In this document: positions 27,126-35,680 of the stretch, piece by piece
Numbering within the stretch: the first letter of the stretch is position 1
How the letters are laid out: each line of letters opens with the position of its first letter
Assembly: GCF_902459735.1 (NCBI RefSeq)
Contig: NZ_CABPRV010000013.1
Location: 1 to 64,000 of the forward strand
Direction of reading: 5' to 3'
DNA: 64,000 nucleotides
Origin: Pandoraea capi
GTDB taxonomy: Bacteria; Pseudomonadota; Gammaproteobacteria; Burkholderiales; Burkholderiaceae
The notes under the pieces: model-generated
The model's database searches: none
Told to the model about the DNA's origin: nothing
The model's input: only the letters and a program-made list of their open reading frames with translations
Program-made: the position numbers and the translations under genes

Positions 27126-30095
27126 ATGGCGAGCATCAACGTAGCCCAATTTGCTGAAGAACTGAAAATGCCGGCCGGCGTGTTGCTGGAGCAACTCAAA
27201 GCCGCCGGCGTGGACAAACTCAGCGCCGACGATTCGGTGACGGAAGCCGACAAGGCCCGTCTGCTGGAGCACCTGCGCCGATCGCACGGCGCTGGCGACG
27301 GCGACAAAAAGAAGATTACTCTGACGCGTCGCCAGACCTCGGAAATCAAGCAGGCCGACGCGACCGGTAAGGCGCGGACGATTCAGGTCGAAGTGCGCAA
27401 GAAGCGCACGTTCGTCAAGCGCGACGACGTCGCGGAGGGCGCTGAGAACGCTGCAGCGGCTGCCGAAGACGAAGCCCTCCGTCTGCGCGAAGAAGACGCA
27501 CGCCGCGAAGCGGAGCGTCTGGCAGCGGAAGCGGCCGAGCTCAAGCGTCGCCAGGAACAACTGGAGCGCGAAGAGGCCGAGCGTCGCGAGCGCGAAGAGA
27601 AGGAAGCTGCCGAGCGCCGTGTGCGTGAGGAAGCGGAGCGCGTAGCCGCGGCAGCGAAGGCGGCCGAAGAGCAGAAGGCGAAGGCCGAAGCCAAGGCAGC
27701 CGACGCTGAAGCCGAAAAGCAGGCGCAAGTGGAAGCCGACAAGGCAGCCAAGGCCGACGCCGAAAAGGCAGCGCAGGCAGCACAAGCCGAGAAGGCCGCT
27801 GCCGCCAAGGCCGATGCCGAGCGCGAGCAGGCTCGCAAGGCGAGCGAAGAAGCCCGTGCAGCCGCCGAAAAGGCGAGTGCAGCGGCTGACAAGGCGCGCG
27901 CCGAAGAAGAAGCGATTCGCAAGCGTCGTGCCGCGGCCGAAGCCGAAGCCCGCGCGATTCGCGAAATGATGAATGCACCGCGTCGCGTGCTGAAGGCACC
28001 GGAGCCGGCACCTGCTGCCGCCGCACCGGCGAAGCCGGATGCTGCGAAGGGTACGTTGCACAAGCCGGCCAAGCCGGAAGGTGCGGCTGCCAAGCCGGCG
28101 GACAAGAAGCCGGCCGCCGCGCCGGCCTCGACGACGGCGGGTGCTGCCGACAAGAAGGACAAGAAGCCGGGCGCCTGGCAGAAGGACACCGACAATCGCA
28201 ACAAGCGTGGCGGCATGAAGACACGCGGCGATACGAGCGGTGGTTCGGATGGCTGGCGCGGCGGTGGCCGTGGTGGCCGTCGCGGCGACCGTCATTCGCA
28301 GGATGACCGTCAGGCATTCCAGGCACCGACCGAACCGGTCGTGCGTGATGTGCATGTGCCGGAAACGATCAGCGTTGCCGATCTGGCGCACAAGATGTCG
28401 GTCAAGGCCGCCGAAGTCATCAAGCTGATGATGAAGATGGGCCAGATGGTGACCATCAACCAGGTGCTCGATCAGGAAACGGCGATGATCGTGGTGGAGG
28501 AACTCGGCCACCGCGCAATCGCCGCCAAGCTGGACGATCCGGAAACGCTGCTCGACCTCGGCAACGACGTGACGGAAGCCGAAGCGCTGCCGCGTCCGCC
28601 GGTGGTGACCGTGATGGGTCACGTCGACCACGGCAAGACCTCGCTGCTGGACTACATCCGTCGCGCCAAGGTGGCGTCGGGCGAAGCCGGCGGCATTACG
28701 CAGCACATCGGTGCGTATCACGTCGACACACCGCGCGGTACGGTGACGTTCCTCGACACGCCGGGTCACGAGGCGTTTACGGCCATGCGTGCTCGCGGCG
28801 CACAGGCAACGGACATCGTGATTCTCGTGGTCGCGGCGGACGATGGTGTGATGCCGCAGACGAAGGAAGCGATTGCCCACGCGAAGTCGGCCGGTGTGCC
28901 GATCGTGGTGGCGATCAACAAGATCGACAAGCCCGAAGCCAACCCGGACCGCGTGAAGCAGGAACTGGTGGCCGAAGGTGTGGTGCCGGAAGAGTACGGT
29001 GGCGATTCGCCGTTCGTGCCGGTGTCGGCCAAGACGGGTACGGGTATCGACGATCTGCTCGAGAACGTGCTGCTGCAAGCCGAAGTGCTGGAGTTGAAGG
29101 CACCGGTGGAAGCGCCGGCCAAGGGTATCGTGATCGAAGCGAAGCTGGACAAGGGTAAGGGTCCGGTCGCCACGATTCTGGTGCAGTCGGGCACGCTCAA
29201 GCGCGGCGACATGGTGCTGGCAGGCCAGGCTTACGGTCGCGTTCGCGCCATGCTGGACGAAACCGGCAAGAACACGAAGGACGCAGGTCCGTCGATCCCG
29301 GTCGAAATCCAGGGTCTGTCGGAAGTGCCGGGCGCCGGTGAAGAAGTGCTGGTGGTTCAGGACGAACGCAAGGCACGTGAAATCGCACTGTTCCGTCAAG
29401 GCAAGTTCCGCGATGTGAAGCTGGCCAAGCAGCAAGCTGCGAAGCTGGAGAACATGTTCGAGCAGATGGCCGAAGGCGAAGTCAAGACGCTGCCCCTCAT
29501 CATCAAGGCAGACGTTCAGGGTTCGCAGGAAGCACTGGCGCAGTCGCTCAACAAGCTCTCGACGCCGGAAGTGCGCGTGCAGATCGTGCACGCTGCGGTC
29601 GGTGGTATCAGCGAAAGCGACGTCAACCTGGCAACGGCTTCGAAGGCGGTCATCATCGGCTTCAACACGCGTGCCGATGCACTGGCCCGCAAGCTGGCCG
29701 AGTCGAACGGTATCGATATTCGCTACTACAACATCATCTATGACGCAGTGGATGAGGTGAAGGCAGCAATGTCGGGCATGCTGGCGCCGGAGAAGAAGGA
29801 AGAAATCACGGGTATGGTCGAAGTGCGTCAGACGTTCAAGGTGCCGAAGGTCGGTACGGTGGCCGGCTGTATGGTGCTCGACGGCTTCGTCAAGCGTTCG
29901 TCGCACGTGCGTGTGCTGCGCGACAACGTGGTCATCTTCACGGGCGAGCTGGATTCGCTCAAGCGCTTCAAGGATGACGTCAAGGAAGTCAAGTCAGGCT
30001 TCGAGTGCGGTCTGTCGGTGAAGAACTTCAACGACATTACGGAAGGCGACCAACTGGAAGCGTTTGAAATCACGGAAGTTGCGCGCTCGCTGTAA
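27126..30095 (+). CDS. infB: Translation initiation factor IF-2
   Basis: IF-2 is the GTPase that delivers fMet-tRNA to the 30S subunit and promotes subunit joining. The 989 residues have a long charged N-terminal region. A small IF2-N domain comes first ([25 protein letters not shown]), followed by Ala/Glu/Lys-rich helix to about residue 280 and a Gly/Arg linker. The G domain then shows GHVDHGKT from residue 498, DTPGHE near 544 and NKID near 598, followed by domains II-IV. The ribosome-binding site GAAGAGG precedes ATG. The length is at the long end for the family because of the helical N-terminal region. Confidence 0.97.
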   Translation: MASINVAQFAEELKMPAGVLLEQLKAAGVDKLSADDSVTEADKARLLEHLRRSHGAGDGDKKKITLTRRQTSEIKQADATGKARTIQVEVRKKRTFVKRDDVAEGAENAAAAAEDEALRLREEDARREAERLAAEAAELKRRQEQLEREEAERREREEKEAAERRVREEAERVAAAAKAAEEQKAKAEAKAADAEAEKQAQVEADKAAKADAEKAAQAAQAEKAAAAKADAEREQARKASEEARAAAEKASAAADKARAEEEAIRKRRAAAEAEARAIREMMNAPRRVLKAPEPAPAAAAPAKPDAAKGTLHKPAKPEGAAAKPADKKPAAAPASTTAGAADKKDKKPGAWQKDTDNRNKRGGMKTRGDTSGGSDGWRGGGRGGRRGDRHSQDDRQAFQAPTEPVVRDVHVPETISVADLAHKMSVKAAEVIKLMMKMGQMVTINQVLDQETAMIVVEELGHRAIAAKLDDPETLLDLGNDVTEAEALPRPPVVTVMGHVDHGKTSLLDYIRRAKVASGEAGGITQHIGAYHVDTPRGTVTFLDTPGHEAFTAMRARGAQATDIVILVVAADDGVMPQTKEAIAHAKSAGVPIVVAINKIDKPEANPDRVKQELVAEGVVPEEYGGDSPFVPVSAKTGTGIDDLLENVLLQAEVLELKAPVEAPAKGIVIEAKLDKGKGPVATILVQSGTLKRGDMVLAGQAYGRVRAMLDETGKNTKDAGPSIPVEIQGLSEVPGAGEEVLVVQDERKAREIALFRQGKFRDVKLAKQQAAKLENMFEQMAEGEVKTLPLIIKADVQGSQEALAQSLNKLSTPEVRVQIVHAAVGGISESDVNLATASKAVIIGFNTRADALARKLAESNGIDIRYYNIIYDAVDEVKAAMSGMLAPEKKEEITGMVEVRQTFKVPKVGTVAGCMVLDGFVKRSSHVRVLRDNVVIFTGELDSLKRFKDDVKEVKSGFECGLSVKNFNDITEGDQLEAFEITEVARSL

Positions 30096-30118
30096 CGCGA
30101 TTTGCACAATGGAAGTGG

Positions 30119-30158
30119 AATGGCCCACCAAGCCGGGAAACCGGTGGCGTGGGCCATT
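30119..30158 (+). terminator. Inverted repeat between infB and rbfA
   Basis: AATGGCCCAC (30119-30128) pairs perfectly with GTGGGCCATT (30149-30158), and an inner CCGG-GAAA-CCGG hairpin lies in the loop. There is no T tract; the sequence goes on GCATTACTAGCG to the rbfA ATG 20 bases later. It may be a processing site or partial terminator within the operon rather than a true end. Confidence 0.4.
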
Positions 30159-30178
30159 GCATTACTAGCGAGTATGTT

Positions 30179-30610
30179 ATGGCAAAGAAACGTGGCGTTC
30201 CCGGTCGAAATCTTCGCATCAACGATCAGATCCAGCGTGATCTCTCGGAGTTGATTCAGCGCGAAGTGAAGGACCCGCGCATTGGGCTGGTCACGCTGCA
30301 AAGCGTGGAAGTGACGCCTGATTACGCGCATGCGAAGGTGTTTTACACGACGCTCACCGGCGATCCGAAAGCGACCGGCGAAGCGCTCAACGAAGCCGCA
30401 GGCTACCTGCGCAATCTGCTGTTCAAGCGCTTGCACATTCACACGGTGCCGACGCTGCATTTCCACTTCGACCAGTCGATCGAACGTGCCATTGAGATGT
30501 CGCGTCTGATCGATACGGCCAACGCCACGCGTGCGAAGGAAGATGCGCAAGCCGACGACGATGCCGACGACGGCGTTGAAGGCGATCACAAGGAAGACGA
30601 CGGCAAGTAA
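30179..30610 (+). CDS. rbfA: 30S ribosome-binding factor RbfA
   Basis: RbfA binds the 30S subunit and assists 16S 5'-end maturation and cold adaptation. The 143 residues begin [27 protein letters not shown] and include [21 protein letters not shown] and the KH-like C-terminal region [19 protein letters not shown]. An acidic tail [18 protein letters not shown] ends the protein. The start was taken at MAKKRG, ten codons inside the longest frame, because family members begin here. It sits between infB and truB as usual. Confidence 0.95.
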   Translation: MAKKRGVPGRNLRINDQIQRDLSELIQREVKDPRIGLVTLQSVEVTPDYAHAKVFYTTLTGDPKATGEALNEAAGYLRNLLFKRLHIHTVPTLHFHFDQSIERAIEMSRLIDTANATRAKEDAQADDDADDGVEGDHKEDDGK

Positions 30611-30736
30611 GCCGTCGATTGACACCGTAGCCTGCCGGGCTGGCGCAAAGCGAGTCCGGCGGTGTTGCGATGCCCGAGCGCTGTCGATGCGCGCCGCGGC
30701 GTTACCCCATTCGAATTTCTCAAGTCATTCCCACAC

Positions 30737-31723
30737 ATGACGGACCCGCGTTCGCAGGCACCCCGCCAAAAGCTCCCTCGTTTCCCGCTCGACGGTGTGT
30801 TGCTGCTCGACAAGCCGCTGGGGTTGTCGTCCAACGATGCCTTGATCAAGGCCAAGCGTGCGCTTCAGGCGCTCAAGGCCGGTCACACGGGCACGCTCGA
30901 TCCGTTGGCGACAGGGCTGTTGCCGCTCTGTTTCGGTGAGGCGACGAAGTTCTCGCAGGACTTGCTCGAAGCCGACAAGACGTACGAAGCGCGAGTGCGT
31001 CTGGGGGAGACCACAACGACGGGCGACGCGGAAGGCGAGGTGCTGCAAACGCGTCCGGTACAGGTGGACGAAGCCGCGATTCGTGCCGTATTGCCGCGCT
31101 TCACCGGGCCGATTTCACAGGTGCCGCCGATGTACTCGGCACTCAAGCGCGACGGCAAACCCCTTTACGAGTATGCCCGCGCCGGTCAGACCATCGAGCG
31201 AGAGGCGCGGTCGGTGACGATCCATCTGCTGGAAATGACGGAATGCGCGTTGCCGGCGGAGAACGAATTCACGTTCCGCGTGACGTGCAGCAAAGGCACT
31301 TACGTGCGTACGCTGGCGGAAGACATCGGTGAAGCGCTGGGTTGTGGGGCACATCTGCGTGCGCTGCGACGTACGGCGGTCGGTCCGCTCACGCTCGATG
31401 GCGCCGTGACGCTGGAAGCACTGAACGCGCTCGATCACCCGCAACGCGTCGAAAAGCTGGCGCCGGTCGATGCACTGCTCAAGACGCTGCCCGCCGTGTG
31501 GCTCGACGACACGCTCGCGAAGCGCTTCAGCCATGGGCAACGTCTGCGTCTGGACGACCTCCGGTGCCCCGCCCCCTTACGTGCATGTGCTGCCGAGCAC
31601 GACAGCATCGAAGTCAAGGTCTACGCCGAAGCCAACGCCGACACCGCTGCACGTCTGCTGGGCGTTGCACGCCTCGACGGCGAAGCGTTGCTAACACCCC
31701 AGCGGTTGCTCAAGACGCAGTGA
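30737..31723 (+). CDS. truB: tRNA pseudouridine(55) synthase TruB
   Basis: TruB converts U55 in the T loop of tRNAs to pseudouridine and also acts as a tRNA chaperone. The 328 residues include the catalytic GHTGTLDPLATG with Asp55, the motif VPPMYSALKRDGKPLYEYAR and the SKGTYVRTLAEDIGEALG segment, with a C-terminal PUA-like part. ATG at 30737 was chosen over an upstream frame extension lacking family similarity. It is 126 bases downstream of rbfA and ends the cluster. A short GC stem lies after the stop, without a T tract. Confidence 0.95.
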   Translation: MTDPRSQAPRQKLPRFPLDGVLLLDKPLGLSSNDALIKAKRALQALKAGHTGTLDPLATGLLPLCFGEATKFSQDLLEADKTYEARVRLGETTTTGDAEGEVLQTRPVQVDEAAIRAVLPRFTGPISQVPPMYSALKRDGKPLYEYARAGQTIEREARSVTIHLLEMTECALPAENEFTFRVTCSKGTYVRTLAEDIGEALGCGAHLRALRRTAVGPLTLDGAVTLEALNALDHPQRVEKLAPVDALLKTLPAVWLDDTLAKRFSHGQRLRLDDLRCPAPLRACAAEHDSIEVKVYAEANADTAARLLGVARLDGEALLTPQRLLKTQ

Positions 31724-31865
31724 TGGGAGGCGGCGCTGGTGGCGCCGCGCCGCAATTCAGAGCGGATTGACGTTGTCAGCTTGAAGCCCTTCGGGACCGG
31801 CCGGGCGATCAGAAGATGCGGTGAGAAGCGGGCGCAATCGAATCGGAAGCGCGGGACGCAAAACG

Positions 31866-32075
31866 TCAGGCCACCACTTCCCGCACGTTGACTGCCAGCA
31901 AATAGGCGTCTGCGCGCGTGGTCTCGTACTCGACGATCTGGCCGGTGCGAAGCTCGGGCGTGCCGGGCACGCATATTTCGGTCTCGTGGACGAAAACGAC
32001 TTCGCTACCGTCATCCGGGGTGATGAATCCGTATCCTTTGTCCGGGAAGTAATGCTTGACCGTTCCGCGTGGCAT
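31866..32075 (-). CDS. Cold-shock-domain protein
   Basis: This 69-residue CspA-type OB-fold protein binds single-stranded nucleic acid. The sequence begins MPRGTVKHYFPDKGYGFITP, with RNP1-like KGYGFI and RNP2-like VFVHET. Compared with CspA it is divergent: the usual KWFN is KHYF, and the C-terminal half contains ICVPGTPELRTGQIVEYETTR. The ribosome-binding site GGAGGAAAG lies just upstream. It converges with truB. It may be a constitutive relative rather than the main cold-shock protein; the sequence does not decide. Confidence 0.93.
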   Translation of the reverse strand: MPRGTVKHYFPDKGYGFITPDDGSEVVFVHETEICVPGTPELRTGQIVEYETTRADAYLLAVNVREVVA

Positions 32076-32233
32076 CGGCGGCTTTCCTCCGAAACGACAA
32101 ATCTGCAATCTATTCGAGGGGATGATGAGACGTCCGGGAGTTGCCATGCGCGCTGAAGGCAGTCTCTCCGGAAGTCTCGATTCGGCACCCATACCGGTAA
32201 AGGCAGACGGCGCGGGCCGTCCACCCGACCCCG

Positions 32234-32728
32234 TCAGTTCGTGACGTTTTCCGGCTTGAGTTCGACGATGGCGTCGAGCGCTGCCTTCACGTCCATGGCG
32301 TACTTGGCCAATGCCTTCTGCTCGTCGGTTTTCGGCTCGAACGACGGCACGCCCACCGGGTGATTGCTCTCGTCGACGGCGACGAACACCATCAGGCAAT
32401 CGGTCGTCTGGCGCAATTCGCCCCACTTCGGATCGCCGGCGTGGACCGACACGTGGATGTGCATGCTCGTGCGGCCCGTGGCCACGATGCGTGCGCGCAG
32501 TTCCACCAGATTGCCGACGAGAATCGGGCGGCGGAAGCGAATGTTGCCGACGCTGACCGTCACGCAATAGCGGCCCGACCACGTGGCGGCGCAAGCGTAC
32601 GCCACCTCGTCGATCCATTTCATCAGCGAGCCCCCGTGCACTTTGCCGCCGAAGTTGACGGCGGCAGGCTCTGCCAGAAAGCGGAAGGTGACTTCGGAGC
32701 GTTCGATCGGGTTCTGCGGGGTAGTCAT
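32234..32728 (-). CDS. Acyl-CoA thioesterase (hot-dog fold, YciA-type)
   Basis: The 164 residues form a single hot-dog domain: VNFGGKVHGGSLMKWIDEVAYACAA holds the conserved HGG and the Asp in WIDE, followed by VGNIRFRRPILVGNLVELRA. The family hydrolyses acyl-CoA to free acid and CoA in the cytoplasm. The start MTTPQNPIERSEVTFRF matches the family length. The gene lies 158 bases upstream of the cold-shock gene on the same strand and could share its transcript. Confidence 0.92.
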   Translation of the reverse strand: MTTPQNPIERSEVTFRFLAEPAAVNFGGKVHGGSLMKWIDEVAYACAATWSGRYCVTVSVGNIRFRRPILVGNLVELRARIVATGRTSMHIHVSVHAGDPKWGELRQTTDCLMVFVAVDESNHPVGVPSFEPKTDEQKALAKYAMDVKAALDAIVELKPENVTN

Positions 32729-33149
32729 GATGTTTGTTTTTGCTGACGGATAGTACTTTCCCGGCCGTTCGGCGGCAGAGGCAGCGCACGCGGCATATTG
32801 CCGTGGGGGCATCGGGCCGGGGGATGCGCAATGATACTGCGATTGCGTGACATCTGCCCTCGCATGGAAAACGGCGCGGATCCGCCTCATGCATGGGCAT
32901 GGCAGCGGAGGCGGTGCTGGAAAGCGAATTACGCAAGCGTTCGGGCATAGGGCGGTGCACAGTGCTCGCGTCGGGCGGTGGGGCGTCGGTCGAGGCGCTG
33001 CCGTCACGCCGTCACGCCGTCACACCGTCGCAATCAGTTGCAATCAGGCGCGATCAGTCGCAAGCGCAGACAGTCAGCCAACGCGCGGGAAGTCGACGAG
33101 ACGCTGACGGGGCACGCACAAGCACGGGGCAAGACGAGGACATGCAGCG
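32729..33149. other. Non-coding region before the 33-kb orphan
   Basis: No supportable gene lies in these 421 bases. They contain the upstream region of the thioesterase gene and, near 33001-33059, two adjacent blocks of short tandem repeats listed separately. Confidence 0.6.
33001..33059. repeat. Adjacent 8-bp (x4) and 10-bp (x3) direct repeats
   Basis: Positions 33001-33032 read as four 8-mers: CCGTCACG twice, CCGTCACA, CCGTCGCA. From 33030 three 10-mers follow: GCAATCAGTT, GCAATCAGGC and GCGATCAGTC. The block ends about 90 bases before the start of the orphan gene. It could be a binding array or simple slippage-derived DNA. Confidence 0.75.
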
Positions 33150-34412
33150 ATGATCTCAGGCATCGGCGGGCCGCAATGCGCACCGTTTCACGCTATCCCT
33201 ATCGAGGCGGACACCTGCAATGTGCCGGGAGACATCCCGCAAGCGCGCAGCATGGCGACTTCGTCTCATGCATCCGAATTGCCTGAGTCGAGTGATTTCC
33301 GACCGATCGAATTATCGGATGATCCCCTGAACCCGGTTCCCGAAAGTCAATCGGTGGCTGAAGGGTTCGAGGACGTAGCGCGCATTGAAGCAGAAACGGA
33401 CGCGTTGCTCAGAGCGTGGCAGCTTCGTGAGGCGCACGGTGAAAGCGGTCGCGGCGAGGTCATCGCGGCGAACGAGGGTAACGAAGAACACGTTGCAATC
33501 GTTATCGATCCCACCCCGGACGCCGCCAACACCGCCAATTCCACGTCGAACTATTCCTGCCTGCTCAGCAGCGTCGTGCTGACGACCCATGTCGCGAGCC
33601 TGGTGTGCCAACTCGTGAGCGTGGCGTCTCCGTACTTCATGCCGGACGTCTTCGCCCGGCTTTCCGGCGAGATGGTGTGCGAACGAGTGCAGCCCACGCA
33701 GCGCAGAGTCGCGCGTGCCGTGCAGTGCAAGGTGCTGCGAATCGGTAGCGCCGTATTCACGCCGGGGATGTTGCTGTCGCCATACTTTGCGGCGCTGGCG
33801 CTGAGTGATCTCGTGTGCTGGAGTGTCGAGTTCCGTCGACCGGGAAGCTTGCCGTTCCAGGGGGACAGCCTTGCGAATCTGGTGGCGTGGATCGACAGGC
33901 AGGGCGGATTCGCAAAACTGCTCGACGTACTCGGCTCCGCAACGTCGGGGGAGCGGGTGGAAAAGGCAGAAGGGGCAGAAGGGGCAGAAGGGGCAGACGA
34001 GGCAGACGGGGCGGAAGGGGCGGAAGGGGCTTCACCCTCGCGCTCGCTGCCCGGCCGCCTGATCACGCGCATGCGCAACGAATTACGCAAGACACTCGTA
34101 TCGCACGGCGATCCGGCATGGCAAAAGGCCTTCGCCGTGCGGGTGCGGCAGGCATCGGCGGCGCTGTTCGTCGGGCTGATCGCCCGTTTGCCGTTCAGCG
34201 ACGATACGACGTCGTTGCCCGACGGTCTGCTCGACTTTTATCTGTGGCTGGAAAAGGCGGGCGGTGCGACCAAACTCGCTGCCGCAGGCTCGGAGTCGCT
34301 CGTCAAGCCGTCTGCCCCGAAGGCATCGGATGAGGCATCGGACGATGCGGCGGTAACCGACGACGATCTGCAAAGCATCCGGATCGATGCGCGTGAAACT
34401 GCACCTGAGTGA
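33150..34412 (+). CDS. Unrecognised orphan protein with internal duplication and tripeptide repeat
   Basis: I do not recognise this 420-residue product. Residues 1-130 are polar and acidic. Hydrophobic segments lie at about 137-163 and 199-225. Residues 273-294 are a run of AEG/ADG-type tripeptides encoded by a 9-bp repeat. Two segments resemble each other: residues 234-257 (LPF, then L-x2-L-x2-WIDRQGG-x2-KL) and 347-376 (LPF, then L-x2-F-x2-WLEKAGG-x2-KL), suggesting an internal duplication split by the repeat. The tail is acidic. There is no signal peptide. A GAGG about 10 bases upstream supports the ATG. Neighbours (thioesterase, azlCD) give no hint of function. A secreted or membrane-interacting role is possible but unproven. 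Confidence 0.72.
   Translation: MISGIGGPQCAPFHAIPIEADTCNVPGDIPQARSMATSSHASELPESSDFRPIELSDDPLNPVPESQSVAEGFEDVARIEAETDALLRAWQLREAHGESGRGEVIAANEGNEEHVAIVIDPTPDAANTANSTSNYSCLLSSVVLTTHVASLVCQLVSVASPYFMPDVFARLSGEMVCERVQPTQRRVARAVQCKVLRIGSAVFTPGMLLSPYFAALALSDLVCWSVEFRRPGSLPFQGDSLANLVAWIDRQGGFAKLLDVLGSATSGERVEKAEGAEGAEGADEADGAEGAEGASPSRSLPGRLITRMRNELRKTLVSHGDPAWQKAFAVRVRQASAALFVGLIARLPFSDDTTSLPDGLLDFYLWLEKAGGATKLAAAGSESLVKPSAPKASDEASDDAAVTDDDLQSIRIDARETAPE
33966..34031 (+). repeat. 9-bp in-frame repeat coding AEG/ADG
   Basis: About seven imperfect 9-bp units of the GCAGAAGGG type lie head to tail and encode tripeptides AEG, ADE and ADG. Because units are multiples of three, gain or loss would change protein length in tripeptide steps. 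Confidence 0.85.
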
Positions 34413-34544
34413 TGGAGGTGGAGGTGGAGGCGGAGATGGAGACGGTGATGGTGTTCGTCGTCACGCAAAATCGCAAGGACATACAAGACATCAACGAGCG
34501 ACGTCCGCTATCCTGCGCATCCAGTGGTTATTGCAGGAGTGGTT

Positions 34545-35276
34545 GTGTCTGGATTGTCTTCTTCGGCTGCGTCGTCACAGCAGTCCGATGTCAAACTCGA
34601 AGTGGCGCGCGGCATGCGCGCGTCGTTGCCCGTCATGCTCGGTTTCGTCCCCTTCGCCATGGTGCTTGGCGCGCAGGCCACCCAGAAGGGCATGCCCGCG
34701 TGGCTGGTGCCGCTCATGACCGGTATGAACTTTGCCGGAGGATCGGAATTCACCGCCGTTCACCTCTGGTCTTCGCCGCCGCATCTCGCGCTGATCGTGG
34801 CCATGTCGTGCCTCGTCAATTCGCGTCACGTCCTGATGGGCGCGGCGTTTGCGCCGTTGCTGCGTCATGTGCCATTGCGTCGCGCATTGCCGTCGCTGTT
34901 CCTGATGTGCGACGAAGCCTGGGCGATGGCGTTGGCCGATACCCAGGCGCGTAAGGCGGACCGCATCAGCCTGCCGTATTACCTCGCTGTCGGCGTGAAC
35001 CTGTGGCTCGCGTGGATCGCCTTCACGGCCCTCGGTGCGGTACTGGGGCCCGTGCTCGGCGACATTGAACAGTACGGTTTCGATATGGCGTTCACCGCCG
35101 TCTTTCTCGTGTTGCTGCGGGGGATGTGGCGCGGCATGCGTAAGAGCTTGCCGTGGCTGGTGAGTCTCGTTGCCGCAGCGCTCACGTACCTTTACGTGCC
35201 GGGCTCGTGGTATGTCGCGGCGGGCGCGGTGGCGGGACTGCTGGCCGCCGTGCTGATGGAGCCACGCAATGTTTGA
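34545..35276 (+). CDS. azlC: AzlC-family branched-chain amino acid exporter, large subunit
   Basis: AzlC and AzlD form an inner-membrane exporter of branched-chain amino acids (the YgaZ/YgaH type). The 243 residues contain GMRASLPVMLGFVPFAMVLGAQA, a hydrophobic multi-helix body and NSRHVLMGAAFAPLLRHVP, hallmarks of the family. GTG at 34545 was chosen because AGGAG lies 5 bases before it; earlier in-frame GTG codons at 34524 and 34539 are possible. It overlaps azlD by 8 bases, so translation is coupled. Confidence 0.92.
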   Translation: MSGLSSSAASSQQSDVKLEVARGMRASLPVMLGFVPFAMVLGAQATQKGMPAWLVPLMTGMNFAGGSEFTAVHLWSSPPHLALIVAMSCLVNSRHVLMGAAFAPLLRHVPLRRALPSLFLMCDEAWAMALADTQARKADRISLPYYLAVGVNLWLAWIAFTALGAVLGPVLGDIEQYGFDMAFTAVFLVLLRGMWRGMRKSLPWLVSLVAAALTYLYVPGSWYVAAGAVAGLLAAVLMEPRNV

Positions 35277-35595
35277 CGTGCTCGATTCGCTCAATGCCGC
35301 CACGCTGCTGCCTGTGGCGACGGTCGCGCTCATGGCGGCCACCACCTATGCCACACGCGTCGTGGGCTTTCTCTTGTTGCGCGATCGTGTGCTGAGTCCG
35401 CGCATGCGTTCCGTCATGGAGAGCCTGCCGGGATGCGTCCTGATCTCGGTGATCGCGCCGTCGTTCGTGGCGGATCGGCCTGCCGATCTCATTGCGCTTG
35501 CGGTGACGTTGCTCGTCGCACTGCGCTGTTCGCTGCTTCCGACCGTCGTCATCAGCATTACGGCGACCGCCGCGCTGCGTTATCTCGTCGGATGA
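35269..35595 (+). CDS. azlD: AzlD-family branched-chain amino acid exporter, small subunit
   Basis: This 108-residue partner of AzlC has three or four membrane helices and the family motif TYATRVVGFLLLRDRVLSPRMRSVMESLPGCVLISVIAP within about residues 26-64. Its ATG lies inside the end of azlC. The stop codon abuts, and slightly overlaps, a terminator used by the opposite-strand efflux operon. Confidence 0.92.
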   Translation: MFDVLDSLNAATLLPVATVALMAATTYATRVVGFLLLRDRVLSPRMRSVMESLPGCVLISVIAPSFVADRPADLIALAVTLLVALRCSLLPTVVISITATAALRYLVG

Positions 35596-35623
35596 AAAAA
35601 ACCCCGCTAACTTCAGCGGGGTT
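35594..35623 (-). terminator. Intrinsic terminator of the efflux operon
   Basis: AACCCCGCT (35600-35608) pairs with AGCGGGGTT (35615-35623). On the minus strand the 3' arm is followed by a T run (35600-35594), so it ends transcription coming from emrB. The T run touches the azlD stop codon, so the two convergent units share this element tightly. Confidence 0.9.
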
Positions 35624-35680
35624 CAAGAAGTGCCCGGTAGTACAGAGCAGGGCCGGGCACTCGGGGGGAAGCCTGTTGCG

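Noticed and set aside
27087-29906. Open frame of 939 codons antisense to infB
   Set aside because: Shadow of infB; Arg/His/Leu-rich, no family.
31730-31748. GCGGCGC-TGGTG-GCGCCGC after truB
   Set aside because: Short stem and no T tract; convergent spacer may be terminated otherwise.
33001-33059. CRISPR array
   Set aside because: Repeat units are 8-10 bases with no spacers, far too short for CRISPR; no cas genes are present.
34412-34455. Purine-rich GGAGGT-type repeat after the orphan stop
   Set aside because: Short, imperfect and non-coding; could act as spurious ribosome-binding sequence, but nothing further supports a feature.
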